Assembly: GCF_009707865.1 (NCBI RefSeq)
Contig: NZ_WMBA01000014.1
Coordinates: 62,001 to 126,000, forward strand
Origin: Amycolatopsis pithecellobii
Lineage (GTDB): Bacteria; Actinomycetota; Actinomycetes; Mycobacteriales; Pseudonocardiaceae
Direction: 5' to 3'
Length of the DNA: 64,000 nt
The translations under genes and the position numbers were made by a program. Shown piece after piece: positions 8,331 through 15,923 of the stretch (within the stretch, counting starts at the first letter, position 1; each line of letters begins with the position of its first letter). A model generated the notes under the pieces. It was not told the origin of the DNA. It saw only the letters and a list, made by a program, of their open reading frames with translations, and did not search any database.

Positions 8331-8984
8331 TCATCCCGCGTCCGGCACCCTTACCGCCCTCTCGGCGTAGATCGCCCGGTACCAGATCCTGCTCAGCGTG
8401 TCGGCCGCGTCGTCGATGTCGGGGAGCGGACGGCCGTACCGGCTCGACTGGATGAAGGAGTGGAAGGCGAACTGCTCCACCATCGATGCGAGCGCGACGG
8501 CGGCGAAGGTGGGGTCGAGATCCCCATCGGCAAGCACCCGGTCCAGGTAGCGCTCCTTGCGCTCGAAAGTCCGGTTTCGGAGCTCCCACCACCGGCGGTC
8601 GTACTCAGGCTTCGCTGCGGCCATGTCGATGAGCCCGGAGATCAGCTTCCTGTTCCGGCAGTAGGCCTCCAGGTAGCGGCGTGACGACTCCCGCAGGGAC
8701 GCCAGCTCCTCCCCCTTGGTCCAGCTGCCGGAGACGGACTCGCGCAACTCCTCCATGACCGACTCGAGGATCTCCCCGTAGACGGCCTCCTTGTTCGGGA
8801 AGTAGCGGTAGAGGGTCCCCAGCGCCACACCGGATTCGGCGGTCAGGTCGGCGACCGTGGACTGGAAGTACCCCCGCTCGGCGAGCACGCGCCGCCCCGC
8901 CTCAACGATCTTCGCCCGTGTCCGCCTGCCCCGGGCGGTCGGCACGGCAGCCAGCACCGGGGTCGTCGCTTCGGTCGTCGACAC
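8331..8984 (-). CDS. TetR/AcrR family transcriptional regulator
   Basis: A 217-residue repressor. The N-terminal helix-turn-helix is typical: ILEAGRRVLAERG-like helix, then TVADLTAESGVALGTLYRYFPNKEAVY. The ligand-binding C-terminal domain is rich in Arg and aromatic residues. GTG at 8984 is preferred because GGAGG lies seven bases upstream; an upstream ATG at 9008 is possible. It is divergent from the MHS transporter. The 21-bp sequence found at 9085-9105 and again at 11597-11617, next to the promoters of the transporter and the thiolase, is the likely operator. By analogy with FadR- and PaaR-type regulators the inducer could be an acyl-CoA, but this is inferred. Confidence 0.85.
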   Translation of the reverse strand: MSTTEATTPVLAAVPTARGRRTRAKIVEAGRRVLAERGYFQSTVADLTAESGVALGTLYRYFPNKEAVYGEILESVMEELRESVSGSWTKGEELASLRESSRRYLEAYCRNRKLISGLIDMAAAKPEYDRRWWELRNRTFERKERYLDRVLADGDLDPTFAAVALASMVEQFAFHSFIQSSRYGRPLPDIDDAADTLSRIWYRAIYAERAVRVPDAG

Positions 8985-9053
8985 TCGCCCACCTCCCCGA
9001 GGTCGCACCCGACCTCGTGCCTCAAGCGCCGATCTTAACTCCTGGTCGCGTTA

Positions 9054-9105
9054 TTGACGCCCTCCGCCCGCCTGATATATAACATGAGCTCACTTTCTAG
9101 TTTCA
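9054..9105 (+). promoter_or_regulatory. Promoter and TetR-type operator upstream of the MHS transporter
   Basis: TTGACG (9054-9059), an 18-bp spacer and TATAAC (9078-9083) form a sigma70-like promoter. Directly downstream, 9085-9105 holds TGAGCTCA followed by CTTTCTAGTTTCA, identical over 21 bases to 11597-11617. Position and duplication suggest a repressor site controlled by the adjacent TetR. Confidence 0.65.
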
Positions 9106-9186
9106 AGCTTCTGAAAGCGCGCTACCCCGCCCGGCGCTGCCCGACCGCCGAGCGTCCTTGACCATCCCAGAGAAGTGGTGAGTCAC

Positions 9187-10539
9187 ATGTCACGCACTCC
9201 GCCCGACGTTCACGCCGTCACTCGTTCCGAACATCGCAGACGCCTGATCGCCGGTGGTATCGGGAACTTCATGGAGTGGTTCGACTTCGCGATCTACGGC
9301 TTCTTCGCAGCCGCGATCGGCACGAACTTCTTCCCGAGCACGAGTAGCACGGCCTCCCTGCTGTCCGCACTGGCCGTCTACGCGATCGCGTTCCTGATGC
9401 GGCCCGTCGGAGGACTCGTCATCGGGGCCATCGGAGACCGACGGGGCCGTCGCTTCGCCCTGATGCTGTCCGTCGGGCTCATGGGCGCGGCGACCGCCTT
9501 GATCGCGGTGCTGCCGCCCTACTCGGCGATCGGCATCGCCGCACCGGCGGTCCTCGTCTTGCTGCGGTGTGTCCAGGGCTTCTCGGCCGGCGGCGAGTGG
9601 ACCGGATCCACGGCGTTCCTGGTCGAAAACGCCCCCGCGGGCCGGCGAGGTCTCGTCGCGAGCGTGGTCCCCATGACCGGGGCGATCGGAGTCGCCGCAG
9701 GAGCCGGCTCGGCCCTGCTGATCCAGAACCTGCTGGCAGCGGACCAGATCGCCACGTGGGGCTGGCGCATCCCCTTCCTCGCCGCATTCCCGCTGACGCT
9801 GGTGGGCCTCTACATCCGGATCAAGCTGGACGAGACCGCGGTCTTCCACCAGCTCCGGGCGCGCGACGAGGTGGCGGAGGCGCCGATCCGCACGGTCCTG
9901 CGCGCGGAGAAGCGCGGTGTCGCCATCTCCTTCGCGCTCTCCGCGATCACGGTCCTCGGCTTCTACTACATCGCGACCTACGTCGTCACATTCCTCACGA
10001 CGACGGCCGGAATGAAGCGCGGTACAGCGCTGTGGGTCGTGTCTGCCGGCGCCCTCGTCTACTCCGGTCTCTGCGTGGTCGCCGGCGCGCTCTCCGACCG
10101 CGTCGGGAGGCGACCGATATCCCTGGCAGGCGGGGCGGGACTGGCCCTCTTCGCCATCCCGGCCTTCCTCCTCATGGCGACCGGCCGGCCGGGCCCGGCG
10201 ATCCTCGGCATCGTGCTGTTCGGAGTTTTCCAGGCGATGCACATCAGCACCACGACGGTGATGCTCATCGAGCTCTTCCCCGCCCGCACCCGGATGACCG
10301 GAAGCGCGATCGGCTACAACCTCGGCGCCGCGCTCATCGCCGGTCCCGGCCCGCTGATCGCGGCCGCACTCGCTGCGACGGGTGGCTTCGCCGGTCTCCC
10401 CGCGACCTACATCGCCGTCGTGGCGGCGATCTGCAGCATCGCGTTGTTCTTCCTCCTGCCCGAGACGCGGTTCCGCCGCCTGGGTGGCCACGCCGCCGAT
10501 CCCGACCCCCGCCGCGCCGACGACGTCGTCGCCCCTTGA
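9187..10539 (+). CDS. MFS transporter, metabolite:H+ symporter (MHS) type
   Basis: About 450 residues with 12 predicted membrane helices, in the cytoplasmic membrane. N-terminal GNFMEWFDFAIYGFFA is diagnostic of MHS permeases (ProP, ShiA, KgtP class). The loop 2-3 motif GAIGDRRGRR and the QGFSAGGEWTGS segment in helix 4 are also present. It is expected to import an organic acid with protons. ATG at 9187 follows GGTGAG; GTG codons at 9175 and 9178 are alternatives. It is the first gene of the TetR-controlled unit with a crotonase downstream, so its substrate is probably the acid degraded by that operon. Confidence 0.88.
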   Translation: MSRTPPDVHAVTRSEHRRRLIAGGIGNFMEWFDFAIYGFFAAAIGTNFFPSTSSTASLLSALAVYAIAFLMRPVGGLVIGAIGDRRGRRFALMLSVGLMGAATALIAVLPPYSAIGIAAPAVLVLLRCVQGFSAGGEWTGSTAFLVENAPAGRRGLVASVVPMTGAIGVAAGAGSALLIQNLLAADQIATWGWRIPFLAAFPLTLVGLYIRIKLDETAVFHQLRARDEVAEAPIRTVLRAEKRGVAISFALSAITVLGFYYIATYVVTFLTTTAGMKRGTALWVVSAGALVYSGLCVVAGALSDRVGRRPISLAGGAGLALFAIPAFLLMATGRPGPAILGIVLFGVFQAMHISTTTVMLIELFPARTRMTGSAIGYNLGAALIAGPGPLIAAALAATGGFAGLPATYIAVVAAICSIALFFLLPETRFRRLGGHAADPDPRRADDVVAP

Positions 10540-10573
10540 CTTTCTCCGCCAGTCCCTTCCCTCGAGGAGTCGC

Positions 10574-11332
10574 ATGACCGCCGAAGTCCACCTGACCGTC
10601 GACGACGGCATCGCCGTAGTGACGATCGCCAACCCCACCGTCCGCAATGCCATGGACCTGGAGCTGTCCGGGAAGCTGACCGCGACCATGGACGCGATCG
10701 GCGCCGACGAGAAGATCGGTGCGGTCGTGATCACCGGCGAGCCACCCGCCTTCTGCGCGGGCGGCGACCTCGTCGAGCTCCAGGGGGCCGACCCGGCCCG
10801 GTTGCGGTCCGTCTACTCCGGGTTCCTCGCCGTCGCCCGGTCACCGCTCCCGACCGTCGCGGCCGTCAACGGAGCCGCCGTCGGCGCCGGACTCAACCTC
10901 GCCCTCGCCTGTGATCTCCGGCTCGCCGGTCCTCGAGCCCGCTTCGACACCCGGTTCCTGCAGCTGGGCCTGCACCCCGGCGGCGGCTATACCTGGATGG
11001 CCGACCGGGCCCTGGGAGCCCAGGGCGCCAAGGCTCTTACCCTGTTCGGCGACGTCCTCGACGCCGACGAGGCGGAACGGGTCGGTCTGGTCTGGCGCCG
11101 CTACGACGACGACGCCACAGTCCTCGCCGCCGCACGGGAGTTCGCCGGGCGGGCCGCCGCCGCACCCCGCTCGTTGGTCCAGACCACCAAGGCGACGATG
11201 AGCCTGACCGCTGGGGCCATCTCGCATGCCGAGGCCACGGAGATCGAGGTGCGGGCCCAGGCCGCGTCAACCGGTTCTCCGGAGTTCCTTGCGCGCGTCA
11301 CCGCCCTCCAGGCCCACATCAGCAGCCGCTAA
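10574..11332 (+). CDS. Enoyl-CoA hydratase/isomerase family protein
   Basis: A 252-residue crotonase. Oxyanion-hole segments AFCAGGDLVELQ and AAVNGAAVGAGLNLALACDLRLA are conserved. The catalytic Glu region reads RFDTRFLQLGLHPGGGYTWMADRALG, without the two Glu residues of classical hydratases, so the chemistry may be isomerisation or hydrolysis. ATG at 10574 has GAGGAG seven bases upstream. It is separated from the transporter by 34 bp and followed by a tandem-repeat region before the next promoter. Confidence 0.84.
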   Translation: MTAEVHLTVDDGIAVVTIANPTVRNAMDLELSGKLTATMDAIGADEKIGAVVITGEPPAFCAGGDLVELQGADPARLRSVYSGFLAVARSPLPTVAAVNGAAVGAGLNLALACDLRLAGPRARFDTRFLQLGLHPGGGYTWMADRALGAQGAKALTLFGDVLDADEAERVGLVWRRYDDDATVLAAAREFAGRAAAAPRSLVQTTKATMSLTAGAISHAEATEIEVRAQAASTGSPEFLARVTALQAHISSR

Positions 11333-11335
11333 CGC

Positions 11336-11490
11336 TTTCCCGACGCGCGAGTTGCGCGTTCCGGGCGCGCGAGTCGAGCTTTCCCGACGCGCGAGTCGAG
11401 CGTTCCCGTTGCGCGAGTTGAGCGTTCCCGCCGCGCGAGTTGAGCTTTCCCGTTGCGCGAGTTGCGCGTTCCGGGCGCGCAAGTTGAGCC
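11336..11490. repeat. Seven-copy tandem repeat of 21-23 bp
   Basis: Seven imperfect units share the core CGCGCGAGTTGAGC preceded by TTCCCG or TTCCGG, at 11336, 11359, 11380, 11403, 11425, 11446 and 11469. Copies alternate between GAGTTG and GAGTCG and between GAGC and GCGC. The array starts four bases after the crotonase stop and ends about 145 bp before the thiolase start. No spacers are present, so it is not CRISPR. It also creates open frames on the minus strand (NSR/QLA/RES-rich), which I regard as artefacts. Function unknown. Confidence 0.9.
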
Positions 11491-11567
11491 GATGGAGAAC
11501 GCCGGATGGACGACCCCGCCGGCCCCGCACCGACCAGCCGGACGCGCTCGAACCGCACGATCCGCTG

Positions 11568-11617
11568 TTGACCACACGCATTTCAAACATATAAAGTGAG
11601 CTCACTTTCTAGTTTCA
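11568..11617 (+). promoter_or_regulatory. Promoter and TetR-type operator upstream of the thiolase gene
   Basis: TTGACC (11568-11573), a 16-bp spacer and TATAAA (11590-11595) precede AAAGTGAGCTCACTTT, a perfect 16-bp palindrome at 11593-11608. Bases 11597-11617 repeat 9085-9105 exactly. The palindrome overlaps the -10 element, which fits repression by the upstream TetR. Confidence 0.68.
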
Positions 11618-11636
11618 TGGCAGGACGGAGCAGGGT

Positions 11637-12821
11637 ATGGACGACAACGCGGTGTGGCTTGTCGACGGCGTCCGGACGCCGTTCGGGCGCTTCGGCGGGG
11701 GGCTCTCGGAGGTCCCCGTCGTGGACCTGGCGGCGCACGTGCTCAAGGCCGCGCTGGCGAGGTCGGAATGGCCGATCGAGGCGCTTGACGAGCTGAACGT
11801 CGGCATGGCGATGCTGGAGGGCGGCCTCATGGTCCCGGCCCGGCAGTACGCCGTCGCGGCCGGGCTGCCGCAGGAACTGCCGACGTTGACCGTCGACCGG
11901 GCCTGCTGTTCGGGCATGACGACCGTCGGCCTGGGCGCACGAGCGATCGCGACGGGCGCGCGGTCGGTGCTCGCCGCGGGCGTCGAGAGCATGAGCCGGA
12001 CCCCGCGCCTGCTCCACGGCAGCCGCGCCTCCAAACGCGGCGACCTGCAGGTCGAGGACATCCTGATGTTGCGCTCGCCGTTGACCGGCGGGGAGCCGAT
12101 CGCGAAGTCGGCGGGGATCGAGGCGGTCAACCGGGGCGTCGGCCGCGAGGCCCAGGACGAGTGGGCGCTGGCAAGCCACGAGAAGTACTTCGCGGCCCTG
12201 GAGTCCGGCTACTTCGACGACGAGATCGTCGAGGTGGAGACACCCACCGGCGTCGTGGCCGCGGACGAGCAGCCGCGGCGGGGCGGCACGCTCGAGAAGC
12301 TCGCCCGCCTCACGCCGGTGTACGGCAGCCCGACGGTCACCGCGGGCAACGCTCCCGGTCTCAACGACGGGGCCGTCGCGCTGATCCTGGCCGGCACGCC
12401 CGCGGTCGAGAAGAACAATGTGGCCCCCCTCGCCCGGGTCCGCGGCCACTTCCAGACGGCGGCGGGTCCGACCTCCTCGGTGTATCTCCCCGGCTTGGCG
12501 ATCAGGGCGCTGCTGGACCGGCACGGTGTCTCCCTCGACGACGTCTCGGTCATCGAGATCAACGAGGCCTACGCCGCGACCGCACTCGTCAGCGTCAAGA
12601 CGCTGGCCGACGGCGACGACGGGCTCGAGACCAAGCTGCGGGCCCGGACCAACATCGCGGGTGGCGCGGTCGCGATCGGTCACCCGACCGGCGCGAGCGG
12701 CGCCCGCCTCGTCCTCACCGCGGCGCGACACCTCCGCGAGCGCGGCGGCCGCTACGCCGTCGCCGCGATCTGCGGGGGATTCGGACAAACGGACGCGGTG
12801 CTGATCGAGGCGGCACACTGA
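11637..12821 (+). CDS. Thiolase family protein (acetyl-CoA C-acyltransferase)
   Basis: A 394-residue thiolase catalysing CoA-dependent cleavage of a 3-oxoacyl-CoA (or the reverse). Nucleophilic Cys90 lies in VDRACCSGM, followed by the active-site EINEAYAA region, GGAVAIGHPTGASGAR (His349) and ICGGFGQTDAV (Cys379). All catalytic residues are in place and the length is standard. The start lies just after the TetR-type operator. It is the first gene of the second unit of the regulon, with acyl-CoA ligase and crotonase following. The short linker region and the SRASKRGDLQVED loop are family-typical. Confidence 0.9.
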   Translation: MDDNAVWLVDGVRTPFGRFGGGLSEVPVVDLAAHVLKAALARSEWPIEALDELNVGMAMLEGGLMVPARQYAVAAGLPQELPTLTVDRACCSGMTTVGLGARAIATGARSVLAAGVESMSRTPRLLHGSRASKRGDLQVEDILMLRSPLTGGEPIAKSAGIEAVNRGVGREAQDEWALASHEKYFAALESGYFDDEIVEVETPTGVVAADEQPRRGGTLEKLARLTPVYGSPTVTAGNAPGLNDGAVALILAGTPAVEKNNVAPLARVRGHFQTAAGPTSSVYLPGLAIRALLDRHGVSLDDVSVIEINEAYAATALVSVKTLADGDDGLETKLRARTNIAGGAVAIGHPTGASGARLVLTAARHLRERGGRYAVAAICGGFGQTDAVLIEAAH

Positions 12822-12889
12822 CACCGCCGGTCCTGCCGGCACAGCGCGGACCGCGCCGGCGCGCCAATTCGACACAGGAGCGATGACCG

Positions 12890-14494
12890 ATGAGAAGCAC
12901 GATGCAGGACACTCCCCTCACGGTCCCCCATTTCCTCCACCGGTCCGCGGCCTACTTCCCCGATCGGCACATCGTCACGACGACGCCGTCGGGCACCCGC
13001 CGGTCGACCTATGGTGACTGGGCCACGCGCGTCGGGCGTCTCGCGGGCGCTCTCGACGAGCTCGGCGTCGGGGCCGGGTCCAGTGTCGGTTACTACGGCT
13101 GGAACACCGCCAGCCAGCTCGAGGTGTATTTCGCGACCGTGTGCACCGGGCGGGTCTTCCACTCGATCAACGCCCGGCTCCCCGCCGACCATGTCGGCTA
13201 CACGATCGGGCACGCCGAGGACGAGGTGATCTTCGTCCAGAAGTCGCTGCTCGATGGTCTCGGCGCCGTGATCGAGAAGGGCCACAACCGCGTGAAGCAG
13301 GTGGTGGTCGTCTCCGATCCGGACGACGACAGCCCTGTCGTCGACAGGACGCTCGACTACGAGGCGGTGCTCTCGGCCGCGTCCCCGGTCGGCCTGTCGG
13401 TCGCCGACGAGCGCCTGCCCGCCTCCATCTGCTACTCGGGTGGCACGACGGGCCTCCCGAAGGCGGTCGTCTATTCCCATCGTGCGCTCTACCTGCACAC
13501 GATGTCCCTCCTGCAGACCGACAACGTCGGCATCTCCGAGAGCGACGTCGTCCTGCCACTGGTACCGATGGCACACGCGAACGGCTGGGGGCTCCCGCAA
13601 GCCGCGGTCGCGGCGGGCGCGACGCTCGTCCTACCCGGACGTGACCTGTCGGGCCCGAAGATCGCCGAGCTCATCGCCTCCGAAGCCGTGTCGGTGTCGG
13701 CGGCGGTACCCACCGTGTGGACCCGCGTACTCCCCGAGCTGGCGGGCAAGGACACCAAGGCAGTCCGGGAGCTGTGTTCCGGCGGGTCAGCGGCGTCGGC
13801 GCGACTGATGGACCTGGCGCGCGAGGTGACAGGGCGGCCCCTGCTCCAGGTCTGGGGCATGACCGAGACCGGGGCCTTCGCCGCCCTCGCCAGGGAGCGG
13901 TCCAAGGACGCTGCGGGACGGGCGGCCGCGGTCAGGGCGTCCCAGGGCTTCCCGGTCGCCGGAATCGACATGCGCGTGGTGGATCCGGACACGCGCACCC
14001 CCGTTCCCCGCGACGGGACGACGATCGGCGAGCTGCAGTGCCACGGGCCGTCCGTCATCGCCTCCTACCACGACGACGCGCGCTCGCCGGAGGCCTTCAC
14101 GGTCGACGGCTGGCTCCGCACCGGCGACATGGCGGTGGTCGACTCCGAAGGCTGCCTGAGACTCGTCGACCGGACGAAGGATGTGATCAAGTCAGGCGGG
14201 GAATGGGTCTCCTCCATCGACCTCGAACACGCACTGCTGGCGCATCCCGCCATCGCTTCGGCAGCCGTTTTCGGCGTCCCATCGGAGGAGTGGGGCGAAC
14301 GTCCGGTGGCCTGCGTGGTCCCACACCCGGGCATGGCCCTCGACAGCGACGAAGTGCTCCGCCACCTCAGCGGCCGAGTGGCGAAATTCTGGGTGCCGGA
14401 CCGCGTCCTGATCCTCGGCGCATTGCCCACCACCGCCGTCGGGAAGATCGACAAGAAGGCGCTCCGGACGACCTTCGAAAAAACCGATACCTGA
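12890..14494 (+). CDS. AMP-dependent acyl-CoA synthetase (fatty-acid/aromatic-acid CoA ligase)
   Basis: A 534-residue adenylate-forming ligase that activates a carboxylic acid to acyl-AMP and then acyl-CoA. The P-loop YSGGTTGLPKAV, the A5 motif QVWGMTETG, the A7/A8 region WLRTGDMAVVDSEGCLRLVDRTKDVIKSGGEWVSS and the A10 lysine in TAVGKIDKKALR are intact. The closest type is the medium/long-chain fatty-acid or alkylbenzoate ligase. CAGGAGCG lies upstream; an ATG four codons in is an alternative start. It sits between the thiolase and a crotonase and likely feeds them. Confidence 0.88.
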   Translation: MRSTMQDTPLTVPHFLHRSAAYFPDRHIVTTTPSGTRRSTYGDWATRVGRLAGALDELGVGAGSSVGYYGWNTASQLEVYFATVCTGRVFHSINARLPADHVGYTIGHAEDEVIFVQKSLLDGLGAVIEKGHNRVKQVVVVSDPDDDSPVVDRTLDYEAVLSAASPVGLSVADERLPASICYSGGTTGLPKAVVYSHRALYLHTMSLLQTDNVGISESDVVLPLVPMAHANGWGLPQAAVAAGATLVLPGRDLSGPKIAELIASEAVSVSAAVPTVWTRVLPELAGKDTKAVRELCSGGSAASARLMDLAREVTGRPLLQVWGMTETGAFAALARERSKDAAGRAAAVRASQGFPVAGIDMRVVDPDTRTPVPRDGTTIGELQCHGPSVIASYHDDARSPEAFTVDGWLRTGDMAVVDSEGCLRLVDRTKDVIKSGGEWVSSIDLEHALLAHPAIASAAVFGVPSEEWGERPVACVVPHPGMALDSDEVLRHLSGRVAKFWVPDRVLILGALPTTAVGKIDKKALRTTFEKTDT

Positions 14495-14518
14495 CCCCTC
14501 AAGAGAGGCGAGTACACC

Positions 14519-15289
14519 GTGTCAGACGTGACGTTCGCGGTCCCCCACAACCGAACGGCGGTCATCACCATCGACCGTCCGGCCGCCCGCAACGCCATCA
14601 CCCCGGAGATGGCGAGCCGGATCGAGGAGTACTGGGACCGGATCGAGGCCGACGATTCCGTCTGGGTCGGCATCATCACCGGTACCGGGCCCGTATTCTG
14701 CGCCGGCGCCGACCTGAAGCGGATGGCAGGCGAGGGCGGCGGGCCCGCCGGGACCGAGCGAGGCGGATTCGCCGGGATCGCCGACCGGGTACGGACGAAA
14801 CCGCTGATCGCGGCGGTGAACGGCCCCGCCGTGGCCGGAGGCTGCGAGATCGTGCTGGCCGCCGACCTCGTCGTCGCGGTGCCGCGGGCGAGCTTCGGCC
14901 TCCCCGAGGTCAAGCGGTCCCTCGTCGCCGCCGCGGGCGGGCTCTACCACACCCCGCGAGCGCTACCGCGGAACCTGGCGATGGAGATGGCCCTCACCGG
15001 TGACCCGGTCAGCGCGGAGCGCGCATTCACCCACGGCCTGGTCAACGTGCTCGCCGAGGAGGACCGGCTACTCGACGAGGCGTTGTCGCTCTCGGACCGG
15101 ATCTGCGCCAACGCACCGCTGGCCGTGCGGGAGAGCCGGCGGGTTCTGCTCGAGGGAATGGCCCTCGACGAGCACGCCGCGCGCTCCCTCGCCGCGGAGA
15201 GCATGAGCTGGATCAGGACCACCGAAGACTTCGCGGAGGGGCCGCGGGCTTTCGTGGAGAAGCGGGCCCCTCAGTGGTCGGGCCGGTAG
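14519..15289 (+). CDS. Enoyl-CoA hydratase-related protein (crotonobetainyl-CoA hydratase type)
   Basis: A 256-residue crotonase with VFCAGADLKRM and AAVNGPAVAGGCEIVLAADLVVA oxyanion loops. Unlike the other two crotonases in the window, it keeps an acidic residue in the FGLPEVKRSLVAAAGGLYHTPR stretch, in the pattern of CaiD-like enzymes. The C-terminus FAEGPRAFVEKRAPQWSGR is characteristic of active hydratases. It starts with GTG at 14519 after AGAGAGGCGAG, 24 bases after the ligase stop. Likely role: hydration of the unsaturated CoA ester in the TetR-regulated pathway. Confidence 0.87.
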   Translation: MSDVTFAVPHNRTAVITIDRPAARNAITPEMASRIEEYWDRIEADDSVWVGIITGTGPVFCAGADLKRMAGEGGGPAGTERGGFAGIADRVRTKPLIAAVNGPAVAGGCEIVLAADLVVAVPRASFGLPEVKRSLVAAAGGLYHTPRALPRNLAMEMALTGDPVSAERAFTHGLVNVLAEEDRLLDEALSLSDRICANAPLAVRESRRVLLEGMALDEHAARSLAAESMSWIRTTEDFAEGPRAFVEKRAPQWSGR

Positions 15290-15368
15290 CGACCGGCGAC
15301 GCGGCCACTGAATAGACGGTGCGGCGGAGTGGTACTCCGGTCTACACAGTCACGAGGAGGTGGTCGTC

Positions 15369-15599
15369 GTGCCGTCGCAGCGACCGGACATCGGGCATCA
15401 GATCGAATTGCCCGTCCTGGGAGAAATGCATTTGCCGCCACCGAACCGTTTGGCGTATTTCGCCGGTTTGGGTGTGCTGGCCGCATTCGGCGTGGTGGAA
15501 TGGCCGCTCGCCGTGGTCGTGGCGGCTGGGCACCTGCTGGCTGATCAGCACTGGTCCCAGGTGGTGAGTGGCCTCGGGGAGTCGTTGGAAGAGGCGTGA
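15369..15599 (+). CDS. Small membrane protein related to the N-terminal half of the following proline-rich protein
   Basis: Function not known. The 76-residue product contains HLPPPNRLAYFAGLGVLAAFGVVEWPLAVVVAAGHLLA, one or two membrane segments after a short LPVLGEM leader. The same pattern (LPPP, YYAGL, LAA, VIEWPVA) occurs in the larger protein at 15924, so the two are paralogues. GTG at 15369 is chosen because GAGGAGG lies eight bases upstream; GTG at 15360 would overlap that site. It probably belongs to the CtpI-type ATPase module further right. Confidence 0.62.
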   Translation: MPSQRPDIGHQIELPVLGEMHLPPPNRLAYFAGLGVLAAFGVVEWPLAVVVAAGHLLADQHWSQVVSGLGESLEEA

Positions 15600-15633
15600 T
15601 CGCGTTGCTGCGATCAGACCGGGTACCGGGACA

Positions 15634-15807
15634 GATGGTGATGCCGATCGCCAGGAACAGGGCGGGGACGACCCAGCGGCCGATCCGGCGTAGTAAACGG
15701 ATGGTTGTCTTCCTGGTCGATGCGAAGTACCCGAGATTCGTGGCGGTGAACGCACCTACAGCGGTACCGATCGTGCCGGGGAGAAGCAGCACCGGCCAGG
15801 ATCTCAC
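15634..15807 (-). pseudogene. Remnant of a CadD-like cadmium-resistance transporter
   Basis: Minus-strand reading gives TIGTAVGAFTATNLGYFAST, which resembles the first helix of CadD-family transporters (GTAxxAFxATNxDD), joined directly to LLRRIGRWVVPALFLAIGITI, which resembles the final helix (RWxxPVVxIxIGIxIL). The roughly 130 residues expected between them are absent. I interpret this as a gene reduced to its two ends by an internal deletion. It fills most of the 320-bp gap between 15600 and 15923; nothing else is seen there. Family assignment is by motif memory only. Confidence 0.4.
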
Positions 15808-15923
15808 TCGTATGGGGTGAACGCGACCCGCGTGACGGTTTCCGGCGGCCTTTGGTTCAGTTGATATTGGTTGTGTCGTAACGTTTCCCTTGTCCCTCAA
15901 CATTCTCTTCGAGAGGGGTCGCC

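Noticed and set aside
9190-10734. 514-codon minus-strand frame rich in Arg, Asp and Glu
   Set aside because: Antisense shadow of the MHS transporter and crotonase; composition is typical of GC-rich shadows and no motif is seen.
11336-11490. CRISPR array
   Set aside because: The units are contiguous and variable with no spacers, so this is a tandem repeat.
11267-11605. Minus-strand protein with NSR/QLA/RES repeats
   Set aside because: The frame results from the tandem DNA repeat and continues antisense into the crotonase; there is no ribosome site.
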